DNA of 64,000 nucleotides from Rhizobium sp. BK196 (GTDB lineage Bacteria > Pseudomonadota > Alphaproteobacteria > Rhizobiales > Rhizobiaceae), in contig NZ_JACHZB010000005.1 of the NCBI RefSeq assembly GCF_014193255.1, forward strand, positions 124,001-188,000, read 5' to 3'. The position numbers and the translations under genes are program-made. Of this stretch, positions 39,991-48,399 are shown in pieces (position 1 is the first letter of the stretch; every line of letters begins with the position of its first letter). Below the pieces are notes generated by a model that was given only the letters and a program-made list of their open reading frames with translations, searched no databases and was not told where the DNA came from.

Positions 39991-40389
39991 CTAGGCGCGA
40001 TCCGCGCGGTAGGCCACGCAATCGACTTCGACCTTGCAGTCGACCATCATGCTGGATTGGACACAAGCGCGGGCCGGAGGATTTTCTGCGAAATATTCAG
40101 CATACACGCCGTTAAAGCTCCAGAAATCGCGCGGGTCGTCAAGCCACACGCCCACACGCACGACGTCTTCAAGGCTGTAGCCCGCCTCATTGAGAATGGC
40201 AATCAGGTTTTCGATTGCCTTTCGGCTCTGAGCAACGATCCCGCCAGCAACGATCTCGCCGTTCTCCATAGGTACCTGGCCGGAAACATAGAGCCAGCCG
40301 CCTGCTTCGGTGGCTCGGGCGAAGGGAAGTGGCTGTCCGCCTGCGCCTGTCTCGCCAGCCCCATAACGCTTGATAGTCATTCTTGTCAT
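39991..40389 (-). CDS. RidA-family enamine/imine deaminase
   Basis: A 132-residue YjgF/YER057c/UK114 protein: FARATEAGGWLYVSGQVPM, AQSRKAIENLIAILNEAGY, VVRVGVWLDDPRDF and PARACVQSSMMVDCKVEVDC. The Arg in PARACVQ matches the carboxylate-binding Arg of RidA. Enzymes of this family hydrolyse reactive enamines such as 2-aminoacrylate. Placed between the ABC ATPase (8 bases) and IclR (16 bases), it points to a pathway with a PLP-generated enamine. The start could also be ATG 40380. Confidence 0.92.
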   Translation of the reverse strand: MTRMTIKRYGAGETGAGGQPLPFARATEAGGWLYVSGQVPMENGEIVAGGIVAQSRKAIENLIAILNEAGYSLEDVVRVGVWLDDPRDFWSFNGVYAEYFAENPPARACVQSSMMVDCKVEVDCVAYRADRA

Positions 40390-40397
40390 TTTCCTTT

Positions 40398-41168
40398 TTA
40401 GTTGAAGCTGGATGTCTTCAGGAATTCAGCCAGGCGCTCCGTCCTTGGATTCACGAACATTTCTTTCGGATTGCCTTCCTCGCAGATCACCCCCTGATTC
40501 ATGAAGATGACCCGTGATGACACTTCGTAGGCAAAGCGCATCTCGTGGGTGACCAGCAGCATGGTCATGCCATCCGCCGCAAGCCCCTTGATGACCTGCA
40601 GCACTTCACCCACCAGTTCGGGATCGAGAGCCGAGGTCACTTCATCAAACAGCATAAGACGCGGCGACATCGCGATCGCACGGGCGATCGCCACGCGCTG
40701 CTGCTGACCGCCGGAAAGCTGGCCCGGATAATGATCGGCCCGTGCCGACAGGCCGACCCGGTCGAGCCAACGCTCCGCGATCGACCGCGCTTCGTTCTTC
40801 GGCATCTTCTTGACCTTGATGAGGCCGAGCATGACGTTCTGGGCTGCGGTCATGTGCGGGAACAGGTTGAACTGCTGAAAAGCCATCCCCGTGAGCGCGC
40901 GCTGGCGGGCAATCTCCTTCTCGCTCTTGCGCCGACGTGTCGAACCCTCAACGTGGTAGCCGATCTCTTCGCCGTCCAGGCTGATCGTGCCGCCCTGGAA
41001 TTCCTCCAGCATGTTCACGCAGCGCAGCATCGTGGTCTTGCCCGAGCCGGACGAGCCGATGATGGAAATGACCTCGCCTTCTTCGACGGAGCAGTCGACC
41101 CCTTTGAGCACTTCGTGGTGGCCGTAGCTTTTGCGCAGGCTCTTGATTTCAAGCATTGTTTTGGCCAT
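40398..41168 (-). CDS. Amino-acid ABC transporter ATP-binding protein
   Basis: A 256-residue ATPase of the polar amino acid (PAAT) family: Walker [10 protein letters not shown]-loop [13 protein letters not shown], signature [14 protein letters not shown], Walker [16 protein letters not shown]-loop VTHEM. It powers import through the two permeases encoded upstream. It starts 12 bases after the second permease gene. Confidence 0.96.
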   Translation of the reverse strand: MAKTMLEIKSLRKSYGHHEVLKGVDCSVEEGEVISIIGSSGSGKTTMLRCVNMLEEFQGGTISLDGEEIGYHVEGSTRRRKSEKEIARQRALTGMAFQQFNLFPHMTAAQNVMLGLIKVKKMPKNEARSIAERWLDRVGLSARADHYPGQLSGGQQQRVAIARAIAMSPRLMLFDEVTSALDPELVGEVLQVIKGLAADGMTMLLVTHEMRFAYEVSSRVIFMNQGVICEEGNPKEMFVNPRTERLAEFLKTSSFN

Positions 41169-41180
41169 CGATCGGCCTCC

Positions 41181-41840
41181 TCAGGATGGAAGGGCAGTCT
41201 TGCGCTCGATGAATCTGCCGAAACGCTCGATACCGAAGTTGACGACGAAATAGAGAGCCCCGGCCAGGAAATAGAATTGCAGGCTCATGAAGTTGCGGGA
41301 GATGATCTCCTGCGTGCGCAGCAGCAGTTCCGCCACCCCGATCACCGACAGCAGCGTCGACGCTTTCACCATTTCCGCCGCCGTATTGACCCAGGCCGGC
41401 AGGCACTGGCGCAGCGCCTGCGGCCATAGGACGGAGGTGAATGTCTGCGTGAAAGTCAGGCCGATCGCTTTTGCGGCTTCGGTTTGCCCCTTCGGGATGG
41501 CTTGAAGAGCACCGCGAACGATCTCACCCACGTGGGACGAACAAAATACCGCTAGCGCCAGAACACCCGCCGCGAATGCTCCCAATTCCAAGCCCACGGC
41601 ACTGGAGACGTAGTAACTCGCGAGGACGAGCACCAAAACGGGCGTGCCTCGGATCACATCCGTATAGGCCCGTACGATCAGGCGCAGCACACTGTTTCCG
41701 TAGACCAGCGCCAGACCTACGAAGAGGCCGAGCACGGAGCCTGCGAGAATGGCCAGAAGGGAGATCGATACGGTCATCGCCATGCCATTCAGGATGACAT
41801 GACGGGCGATCCAAAGTTGATCGAGAAAGGTCTGAGACAT
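41181..41840 (-). CDS. Amino-acid ABC transporter permease 2
   Basis: A 219-residue permease of the HisM/GlnP type with about five helices. It carries the EAA-loop (AIPKGQTEAAKAIGLTFTQT) that contacts the ATPase. ATG 41840 has GAGGTAAG upstream, and the gene starts four bases after the first permease stop. It forms a heterodimeric channel with that protein. Confidence 0.94.
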   Translation of the reverse strand: MSQTFLDQLWIARHVILNGMAMTVSISLLAILAGSVLGLFVGLALVYGNSVLRLIVRAYTDVIRGTPVLVLVLASYYVSSAVGLELGAFAAGVLALAVFCSSHVGEIVRGALQAIPKGQTEAAKAIGLTFTQTFTSVLWPQALRQCLPAWVNTAAEMVKASTLLSVIGVAELLLRTQEIISRNFMSLQFYFLAGALYFVVNFGIERFGRFIERKTALPS

Positions 41841-41844
41841 TGGC

Positions 41845-42507
41845 TTACCTCGGCAATGCCAGACGCCGCTCGACAAAACGCATCAGAGCGGCAATGAGGA
41901 AACAGGTGACGACATAGAGAGCCGATGTGACCATCCAGGTTTCGACGATACGGAAGCTCTCGACATTGATCTTGCGCGCTGCAAACGTCAGCTCGGGCAC
42001 GGCGATCGTTGCCGCAAGCGATGTGTCCTTGAAGAGAGAGATGATTGTCGAGGACAACGAGGGCAGTACGTTGCGGAACATCAGCGGCGCTATGATCGAT
42101 GTGCGTATCTGCATCGACGTCAAGCCAATCGCCATTCCGGCTTCGCTCAATCCCTTGGGAATCGACAGAAGTCCGGCGCGGAAAACTTCCGCGAGATATG
42201 CTCCCGAATAAAGCGAGAGAACCAAGACGAAGCTTTTGATCTTGTCCAGCCGGAAGCCCATCTGAGGCAGCGCGAAGAACGCGAACAGGACGAGCACGAG
42301 AATAGGAAGATTTCGAATAACGGTGACGTAGATTCTTGCCGGCGCGACCGCGGCACGGCTCTTCGAGAGCAGCGCGAATGCGACGAACAGGCCAAGGACA
42401 GCCCCGATCAAGATCGAAACGACCGCCAAGCCAAGGCTCAACATCAAGCCGCTAAGAAGAAAATCGAAGTTGCGCCAGACAGCAGCAAAATTCAGCGTAT
42501 AACCCAT
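41845..42507 (-). CDS. Amino-acid ABC transporter permease 1
   Basis: A 220-residue permease with VIRNLPILVLVLFAFFALPQ and an EAA-loop (SIPKGLSEAGMAIGLTSMQI). It is related to the next gene and sits 54 bases downstream of the binding-protein gene, the usual PAAT operon order. Confidence 0.94.
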   Translation of the reverse strand: MGYTLNFAAVWRNFDFLLSGLMLSLGLAVVSILIGAVLGLFVAFALLSKSRAAVAPARIYVTVIRNLPILVLVLFAFFALPQMGFRLDKIKSFVLVLSLYSGAYLAEVFRAGLLSIPKGLSEAGMAIGLTSMQIRTSIIAPLMFRNVLPSLSSTIISLFKDTSLAATIAVPELTFAARKINVESFRIVETWMVTSALYVVTCFLIAALMRFVERRLALPR

Positions 42508-42561
42508 GGCAGACCGCCCTTTTCAGGGAGAGAGCGGGAAAGACCCGCTCCCTCGGGTCAG

Positions 42562-43401
42562 TTACTTGTATTCGACCGGGAAGCCGATTTGCGGAGGGGT
42601 CAGATCCTTGCCGAACCATGTCTTGTACGACTTGGCGTAAGCGTCGAATTCAACGCCGGTCATGGCCTCGTGGAGGGCGGTGTTGACGAAATTCAGCCAA
42701 TCCTGATCGCCGCGCTTGACGCCGCAGGCGTAAGTCTGTGGGTTCCAGCCGTAACCGGCATCCCGATATTTCCCTGGATTCTGGGCCATATACCAGGCGA
42801 GTGACGACTGGTCGGTTGCGACTGCATCCGCACGACCGGATTCCAGTGCCTGATAGATGAGATCGACGGAGTCGTACTGGTCGACGGTAGCTTCGGGGAG
42901 CGCCGCGTGAACCATCGACTCCGCGTAGACGTTCTGCAGGACCGAAATCGTCACCGATGAGCCAGCAGCTTTGAGCGCTGCGTAGTCGGCATATTTGCCA
43001 TCGGCCTTCAGCATCAGGCCGACGCCTTCCCGATAGTATGGAATCGTGAAGGCGATCTGCTGGGCGCGTTCGCCGGTGACCGTCATGAACTGGCAGGTGA
43101 TGTCGACCTTGTCCGTCGTGATGTTGGGAATACGAGCGTCGGATGACTGGTTGACGTATTCGATCTTGTCAGGGTCGCCAAAGAGGGCCTTGGCGATGAT
43201 GTGGCCCATATCGACATCGAAACCCTGAAGTTTGTCGTCGGCGCTTTTGAAGTGCCAGGGCGCATTCGTGCTGCCGGTCCCCATAACGAGATGACCGCGA
43301 GCAAGTACCTCATCGAGCTTACTTCCGGCGGCGAAGACCGGGCTTGAAAGAACTGCAGTTGCGGCCAGCGCAATCAGGCCGGCGCGGAAGGATATGGTCA
43401 T
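42562..43401 (-). CDS. Periplasmic amino-acid-binding protein of the ABC importer
   Basis: A 279-residue SBP family 3 protein with a signal peptide (ending near FAAGSK at about 26). It has GFDVDMGHIIAKALFG, CQFMTVTGERAQQIAFTIPYY and DAVATDQSSLAWYMAQNP, the expected ligand-clamp segments. ATG 43401 follows AGGGGA. It is the first gene of a six-gene operon. The twin palindromes 36-69 bases upstream sit on its promoter. The ligand is unknown; a D-amino acid is proposed from context. Confidence 0.95.
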   Translation of the reverse strand: MTISFRAGLIALAATAVLSSPVFAAGSKLDEVLARGHLVMGTGSTNAPWHFKSADDKLQGFDVDMGHIIAKALFGDPDKIEYVNQSSDARIPNITTDKVDITCQFMTVTGERAQQIAFTIPYYREGVGLMLKADGKYADYAALKAAGSSVTISVLQNVYAESMVHAALPEATVDQYDSVDLIYQALESGRADAVATDQSSLAWYMAQNPGKYRDAGYGWNPQTYACGVKRGDQDWLNFVNTALHEAMTGVEFDAYAKSYKTWFGKDLTPPQIGFPVEYK

Positions 43402-43436
43402 GATTGTTCCCCTGAGAACCGTGTGTTTCTGATTAA

Positions 43437-43450
43437 TCCGATATATCGGA
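43437..43450. promoter_or_regulatory. Operator copy 1, perfect 14-bp palindrome
   Basis: TCCGATATATCGGA is its own reverse complement. It lies in the divergent region between the ABC operon and the D-amino-acid lyase gene, 36 bases before the binding-protein start. The proposed binder is the operon's IclR protein. Confidence 0.75.
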
Positions 43451-43456
43451 CATCTG

Positions 43457-43470
43457 TCCGTATTATCGGA
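43457..43470. promoter_or_regulatory. Operator copy 2, near-palindrome
   Basis: TCCGTATTATCGGA differs from copy 1 at three central positions, and its centre is exactly 20 bases away (two helical turns). Together with flanking bases the two copies make a larger dyad from 43435 to 43472, with AATCCGATA and TATCGGATT at its ends. Confidence 0.7.
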
Positions 43471-43587
43471 TTGACATATCAAGTCCCCTGGCTGATGAAT
43501 TGTCAATAGCGATGGTTGATATTTGATGCGGCGCCAGAGAGCGGCACATTTGTCCGCACCGCAGGTTCGTTCCATACGAGGTTTGCC

Positions 43588-44667
43588 ATGACTTTTTCGC
43601 CCGCGGATATCGCAGCCATTCAAACTCCTGCCGTTCTGATCGATCTCGATATCGCCACCGCCAATATCGGCCGTTTTCAGCATTACGCGGATACCCACGG
43701 CTTGCGCGTTCGCCCGCACATCAAGACGCACAAGCTGCCGGCGATTGCCCATTTGCAGATTGCGGCCGGCGCGGTTGGCATTACCTGTCAAAAGGTATCG
43801 GAGGCCGAAGCGATGGTTGCCGCCGATAGTGCAATCACCGATGTGCTGATTACCTACAACATCGTCGGCGCTGAGAAGCTTGAACGTCTGAAGGCGCTCG
43901 CAAAGAAGGTGAAATTGTCGGTCGTTGCCGATAATGCGGCTGTCGTGAACGGCCTCTCGGAGGCCTTCCGAAACGAATTTCAGCCGCTGACAGTCCTGGT
44001 GGAATGCGACACCGGGGCCAACCGTTGCGGTGTGCTCACTCCCGAAGCGGCAGAGGCTCTCGCGGTCCTTATCCAGACGCTGCCTGGCGTCGTTTTCGGT
44101 GGTCTTATGACCTATCCTCCTGCAGGCGGGGAGGCTGCCGTCGAGGCTTTCATGATAGCGGCCAAGACTCGCATCGAAGCGCTCGGCATCGCGGTGCCCG
44201 TCATCACGTCAGGCGGGACGCCTTCGATGATGCACGCAGCAGACGCGCCGGTTACGACTGAATATCGCCCCGGAACCTACGTCTACAACGACCGGTCTCT
44301 CGTGTCGCGCGGCGCCTGTGGCTGGGAGGATTGCGCACTCAGCGTGCTGACAACCGTCGTCTCTGTGCCCGCTGCCAACCGCGTGATCGTCGACGCAGGC
44401 TCCAAAATCCTGACATCGGATCTTTTAGGCCTGATAGGTTACGGCCATGTGCGGGGGCGCGACGATATCGTCATCGACCAACTATCCGAGGAGCATGGCC
44501 GGCTGATTAGCAGCGGGCCAATAGGGCTGTCGGTGGGAGATAAACTGCAGATCGTGCCGAACCACGCGTGCGTGGTCACCAACATGGTCGACGCGGTTTA
44601 CGTTGCAGGAAACGGTTTGGCGTCAGTCGAGTCTTGGCCGGTCGTGGCCCGCGGAAAGATTGTTTGA
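43588..44667 (+). CDS. DSD1/D-threonine-aldolase-fold PLP enzyme (probable D-serine dehydratase or D-3-hydroxy amino-acid aldolase)
   Basis: A 359-residue fold-type III PLP enzyme. The N-terminal alanine-racemase-like barrel begins TPAVLIDLDIATANI, and the PLP lysine K46 is in RPHIKTHK. The C-terminal metal domain has PNHACVVTNM (H326, C328). Eukaryotic zinc D-serine dehydratase uses a His-x-Cys pair; characterised D-threonine aldolases use His and Asp. The motif therefore leans towards D-serine dehydratase, but homologues of both kinds are similar. GAGG precedes ATG 43588. It is divergent from an amino-acid ABC/RidA/IclR operon. Confidence 0.85.
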   Translation: MTFSPADIAAIQTPAVLIDLDIATANIGRFQHYADTHGLRVRPHIKTHKLPAIAHLQIAAGAVGITCQKVSEAEAMVAADSAITDVLITYNIVGAEKLERLKALAKKVKLSVVADNAAVVNGLSEAFRNEFQPLTVLVECDTGANRCGVLTPEAAEALAVLIQTLPGVVFGGLMTYPPAGGEAAVEAFMIAAKTRIEALGIAVPVITSGGTPSMMHAADAPVTTEYRPGTYVYNDRSLVSRGACGWEDCALSVLTTVVSVPAANRVIVDAGSKILTSDLLGLIGYGHVRGRDDIVIDQLSEEHGRLISSGPIGLSVGDKLQIVPNHACVVTNMVDAVYVAGNGLASVESWPVVARGKIV

Positions 44668-44831
44668 CATGCCGGTTCGATGCTTTTGCATCGGCCAAGT
44701 CCAAATAGGACTGAACTGGATTGAACAAGGTTCCGTCGGGAAAATCCTACAGGCGACACGTTTCATGCCGCCTTCATGCTGTTTAACGGCCGTCTGCGCC
44801 GATCCGTGCCGCGAGGACCGGCTCTGCAAGA

Positions 44832-45413
44832 CTAGAATTTATAGCCGACCATCAGCCCGGCGCGGGTCATGCCGTCATTCGGACCGTCGCAGAGGTTGGC
44901 ATTCGAGGAATGGGCGATCTGCGCCATGACATTCCAGTTGCTGGTAAAGCGATAGCCGGCGCCGAGATATTCATGAAACAGCACACGACAGCCGAGGTCG
45001 GGGCCATCGTCATTGTCGCGAAGTTCACCGGTATGGATGACGCCGCCGAAGCCAGCTTCGGCAAAGATTTTGTCGCTGAGGTCGACCGTCCAGGTGAAAC
45101 CGGCGAAAAACTGGGTCGCTTCGCCGGCCGTACCGATAGAGGTGCCGACATGAACACGCGGATGCATGAGCTGCTGCTTCCAGTCCGTCGCCTGCTCGAA
45201 GCCGAACGGGTCGAAAAGGGCCGTTATTTCGGGGAAGATGCCGTCTTCGCCCGAATGGCCGCCCTGGATGGAAGCGGAGGCGCCAAAGCGCAATTCGTCG
45301 AAAATCTTGTCTCCGGCTTGCGCCGCTGATGACATTCCCAGACTGCTGGCAATTACTGCGACCGACGCGATACTCGAGAGGCGCAACAGGAGTGAACGGA
45401 AATCGGATTTCAT
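44832..45413 (-). CDS. PagL-like acyloxyacyl hydrolase (lipid A deacylase family)
   Basis: A 193-residue outer-membrane beta-barrel protein with a signal peptide (cleavage near AAQAGD). It has alternating strands and the C-terminal motif AHSSNANLCDGPNDG, ending in Phe (VGYKF), as barrels do. PagL removes the 3-O-acyl chain of lipid A with a His-Ser-Glu set. The His and Ser are present in HSS, but the acidic residue expected just after PNDG looks replaced (MTRA), so activity is uncertain. AAGGGA precedes ATG 45413. Confidence 0.75.
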   Translation of the reverse strand: MKSDFRSLLLRLSSIASVAVIASSLGMSSAAQAGDKIFDELRFGASASIQGGHSGEDGIFPEITALFDPFGFEQATDWKQQLMHPRVHVGTSIGTAGEATQFFAGFTWTVDLSDKIFAEAGFGGVIHTGELRDNDDGPDLGCRVLFHEYLGAGYRFTSNWNVMAQIAHSSNANLCDGPNDGMTRAGLMVGYKF

Positions 45414-45538
45414 CTGCTGTCCCTTGATTCCCGCCCGACCAGCGGAATGAGAAAGAGGTAACATGCAGGTTTCAGCGGTAAAGCGCTTGTATTTCGATTG
45501 CGGTCTTTTCCCCAATCCTGACGCTATTTTGCAACAGT

Positions 45539-46957
45539 TCAGATTTCCCCGTCGTAGGCAGATCCGCCATTTTCCAACAGACGTCTCAATATCATAAGGC
45601 CTGCAACCAGCTGGTTCCTATCCTTCGGTGAGGAGAAGCCGATGCGCACGCGGTGATAAACTTTCTCGCCACGGGCCGCCTTGAACTCATCCTCGTCATC
45701 CACCAGCACACCATCCCTGTAGGCGGCATTCTTGAAGGTGCCTGACATCCAGGGTTCCGGCAGTTTCAGCCACAGGAAGGGCGCGTGCAGGTGGGACTCG
45801 AATTCGAAGCCCTGCAACTGCTCACGGGCAAGCCTGACACGGGCTGACAATTCCACCACGCTTGCATTGCGGATCTCGTGCGCCTTGCCGCTCTGGACCA
45901 GCCGCGCACAGGTTTCGGCCAGGATGAAGGGCAGCCCTCCTGTGACCATCTTGTGCGTGACCCTGATGCGCTGGGCGAAATGCGGTGGGCAGGCGACCCA
46001 GCCGCCACGCACGCCGGCGGCAACCGATTTCGACAGGCCGTTGACCAGGAAGGTGCGATCGGACGCGATCGAGGCAAGCAGTGGCGTTGCGTCATTCGCC
46101 ATGCCGCCGTAGAGATCGTCTTCGATGATCCATACACCGTGCCGTCTGGCGATGTCGGCAATTGCGACGCGACGCTCATAAGGCATGATTGCCAATGTGG
46201 GATTGTGGACAGTCGGCATCAGGAAGATCAACTTCGGATGCTGCTGCTGGCAGAGCCGCTCGAAATCTTCGGGAATGACGCCGTTCTCATCCGACTCGAC
46301 CGTCAGCGTGCGCCTGCCAAGCAGCCGGACGCTGCGGCTGACCTGTGTGTAGGTGAGGTTCTCGAAGACAATTTTGTCACCGGGCGCCGACACGGCGGTG
46401 ATGACGGCAATTGCCGCAGCATGCGCACCGAGCGTCGGAACGACATTTTCGACTTCCGGCGACCAGCCGTTGCGCGCCAGCCAGAGACGGCCTGCTTCAA
46501 ACCAACTCAACGGAAAACTACGCGAATAAGAGGAGATTTCGGCCAGATGCTGCTCGCCAATCTCGGCCATGATGCCGGCGATGATCTTGCCTTGACCGAG
46601 ATCAGGGGCGGCGGTCGTGTCGAAACGAAGCTTGTTTGCCGGGGCGTCTGCAACGCGGGTGCCACTCAGCGAGAGGGTAATGGGATCTGTCTGGTCGCTC
46701 GGAGGCGTATTGGCACGGTCAAGTACATAGGTACCGCGACCGACTTCGCCCGCGACGAGACCGCGCTCGTGTACGAGTGCGTAGGCGCGACCGATTGTTC
46801 CGATTGTCACCCCAATGTCATAGGCAAGATTTCGTTGCGGCGGCAGCTTGGTGCCCGCCGGCAAAGCACCAGAAGCTATGGCGGATTCGATGTTGTCCGC
46901 AAGTCGCATATAGACTGGGCCGGAGCCCTGCGAGAGATCTGGGAGCCAATTTGTCAT
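45539..46957 (-). CDS. MocR-type regulator (GntR winged helix fused to aminotransferase-like domain)
   Basis: A 472-residue protein. Residues 1-75 are a GntR winged helix (YMRLADNIESAIASGALPAG, PPQRNLAYDIGVTIGTIGRA). Residues 110-460 are a fold-type I aminotransferase domain with LGAHAAAIAVI, MPTVHNPT, EDDLYGG and the PLP Lys in NGLSKSVAAGVRGGW. MocR proteins sense PLP or amines and usually control a divergent gene. The divergent gene here is a DUF1127 protein. Several TTGTC/GACAA half-sites lie in between, the first ones overlapping its own start codon. Confidence 0.92.
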   Translation of the reverse strand: MTNWLPDLSQGSGPVYMRLADNIESAIASGALPAGTKLPPQRNLAYDIGVTIGTIGRAYALVHERGLVAGEVGRGTYVLDRANTPPSDQTDPITLSLSGTRVADAPANKLRFDTTAAPDLGQGKIIAGIMAEIGEQHLAEISSYSRSFPLSWFEAGRLWLARNGWSPEVENVVPTLGAHAAAIAVITAVSAPGDKIVFENLTYTQVSRSVRLLGRRTLTVESDENGVIPEDFERLCQQQHPKLIFLMPTVHNPTLAIMPYERRVAIADIARRHGVWIIEDDLYGGMANDATPLLASIASDRTFLVNGLSKSVAAGVRGGWVACPPHFAQRIRVTHKMVTGGLPFILAETCARLVQSGKAHEIRNASVVELSARVRLAREQLQGFEFESHLHAPFLWLKLPEPWMSGTFKNAAYRDGVLVDDEDEFKAARGEKVYHRVRIGFSSPKDRNQLVAGLMILRRLLENGGSAYDGEI

Positions 46958-47008
46958 GGTGACAATGAATAGATTGTCACCCTCATCCTGTCAAGGATAT
47001 GAGACAAT
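46951..47008. promoter_or_regulatory. Cluster of TTGTC/GACAA half-sites between mocR-like gene and DUF1127 gene
   Basis: Five half-sites lie in 58 bases: TTGTC at 46951, GACAAT at 46961, ATTGTC at 46973, TGTCAA at 46989 and GACAAT at 47003. GGTGACAAT (46958-46966) and ATTGTCACC (46973-46981) make a perfect 9-bp inverted repeat with a six-base spacer. It begins right at the mocR start codon, well placed for autorepression and control of the divergent gene. Confidence 0.7.
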
Positions 47009-47036
47009 TCGTTAGCGGAAACTACAGGAGTCGAAG

Positions 47037-47291
47037 ATGTCCGCTGTACCTCACATCAAGGGTCAGATTGTATCGATTGTCTCTATTGATGGCCCGCATG
47101 AGATTGTCATCCCGACGCAGTCTCCGGCAATAACCCGGCTCGGCCGGTTGTGGGCAGGCTTCCTTCTGTGGCAACAGAAGCGGGAGGGACGCCAGACGTT
47201 GCGCGGACTGACCGCAGACCAGCTCAAGGATATCGGCCTGTCGCAGTCCGATGCCGCTCGCGAAATCAGCAAGTCGTTTTTCTGGGATTGA
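47037..47291 (+). CDS. DUF1127 small protein
   Basis: An 84-residue protein. The C-terminal half has the DUF1127 pattern: W-x(4)-KREGRQTLRGLTADQLKDIGL, then DAAREISKSFFWD. The N-terminal 30 residues are variable. Small DUF1127 proteins in Agrobacterium and Rhodobacter affect RNA turnover, phosphate and stress responses. ATG 47037 has AGGAG six bases upstream. It is divergent from the MocR-type regulator and probably controlled by it. Confidence 0.88.
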   Translation: MSAVPHIKGQIVSIVSIDGPHEIVIPTQSPAITRLGRLWAGFLLWQQKREGRQTLRGLTADQLKDIGLSQSDAAREISKSFFWD

Positions 47292-47301
47292 GACGGGAAA
47301 C

Positions 47302-47706
47302 TTAGCTGCAGGCGCGATTGCCGCCCGACCAGCGGGTGACATCGGCGGCGATGCGGCCGGCAACCGGCTCGGACATCATCGGACCGAAAGCCTGCATCTT
47401 CGCCGGACTGCCTTCGGCCTGCACCACGAGCAGCGGGCGAGCTTCGGGACTTGCCTTGTGGACGACGAGAATGCGCGGCCGGCCGGAGAAGGAATTGAGT
47501 TCCGGTGCGAGCCTGTAGGCGGCAAAAGCCGGATCGCCCGACTTGAACCAGCAGCTATTGGCGCCGAGGGCTACGCGTTCCATCGTCGACAGCGCACTGC
47601 GGTCCGGTCCCTTTGCGGGTGTCGGGGACTGGCAGGCAGCGACGAGTGCGGCAAGGCCGGCAAAGGTTGCAGCGTTAGCAACCGCTGCGAAAAGGCGAGA
47701 GCGCAT
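47302..47706 (-). CDS. Small lipoprotein of unknown function
   Basis: A 134-residue protein with a signal peptide and lipobox LVAAC (C25), so it should be anchored in a membrane facing the periplasm. The mature part is about 110 residues with Cys in ANSCWF and near the C-terminus (NRACS), possibly a disulphide. No family recognised. It follows purQ on the same strand by 21 bases. Confidence 0.75.
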   Translation of the reverse strand: MRSRLFAAVANAATFAGLAALVAACQSPTPAKGPDRSALSTMERVALGANSCWFKSGDPAFAAYRLAPELNSFSGRPRILVVHKASPEARPLLVVQAEGSPAKMQAFGPMMSEPVAGRIAADVTRWSGGNRACS

Positions 47707-47727
47707 CTATCTTGCTCTTGGCAGAAA

Positions 47728-48399
47728 TCAGGCGGCGATGACGTCGAGCGCCGAGGCGAAGAGGCCGCGGCCATCCGAACCGCCATGGGCGGCTTCGATC
47801 AGGTTTTCCGGATGCGGCATCATGCCGAGAACGTTGCCCTTGGCGTTCATGACGCCGGCAATATCGTTGACCGAGCCGTTCGGGTTGGTGCCTTCGGCAT
47901 AGCGGAAGACGACCTGGCCGTTGCCTTCGATGGCAGCGAGCGTCTCGGCGTCCGCAAAATAGTTCCCATCGTGATGAGCGACCGGGCAGCGGATGATCTG
48001 GCCCTTTTCATAGGCGCGGGAGAAATCCGTCTCGGCATTGACGACTTCGAGCTTGATCTCACGGCAGACGAATTTCAGCGAGGCATTGCGCATCAGCGCG
48101 CCCGGCAGCATGCCAGCCTCGACGAGGATCTGGAAGCCGTTGCAGACACCCAGCACCTTCACGCCCTTGTTCGCCTTCTCGATGATCGCCTGCATGACCG
48201 GCATGCGAGCAGCGATCGCACCACAGCGCAGATAATCGCCATAGGAGAAGCCGCCGGGAATGACGATCAGGTCGACATCAGGGATTTCCGTTTCCGTCTG
48301 CCAGATCGTCACCGGCTGGCGACCGGAGATTTTGGTGAGAGCGGCGATCATGTCGCGATCGCGGTTGAGGCCCGGAAGTTGAACGACGGCTGATTTCAT
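47728..48399 (-). CDS. purQ: Phosphoribosylformylglycinamidine synthase glutaminase subunit PurQ
   Basis: PurQ supplies ammonia from glutamine to PurL. The 223-residue class I amidotransferase has [15 protein letters not shown], the nucleophile C86 in VLGVCNGFQ, and the His-x-Glu pair in [10 protein letters not shown]. Its start overlaps the preceding small gene by four bases (ATGA). Sits in purC-purS-small gene-purQ order. Confidence 0.96.
   Translation of the reverse strand: MKSAVVQLPGLNRDRDMIAALTKISGRQPVTIWQTETEIPDVDLIVIPGGFSYGDYLRCGAIAARMPVMQAIIEKANKGVKVLGVCNGFQILVEAGMLPGALMRNASLKFVCREIKLEVVNAETDFSRAYEKGQIIRCPVAHHDGNYFADAETLAAIEGNGQVVFRYAEGTNPNGSVNDIAGVMNAKGNVLGMMPHPENLIEAAHGGSDGRGLFASALDVIAA

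Noticed and set aside
39102..44667. Beta-hydroxyaspartate cycle (Bhc) cluster
   Set aside because: An IclR regulator and a D-hydroxyaspartate-aldolase-type fold are present, but genes for the aminotransferase, dehydratase and iminosuccinate reductase are not adjacent, so the full pathway is not supported.
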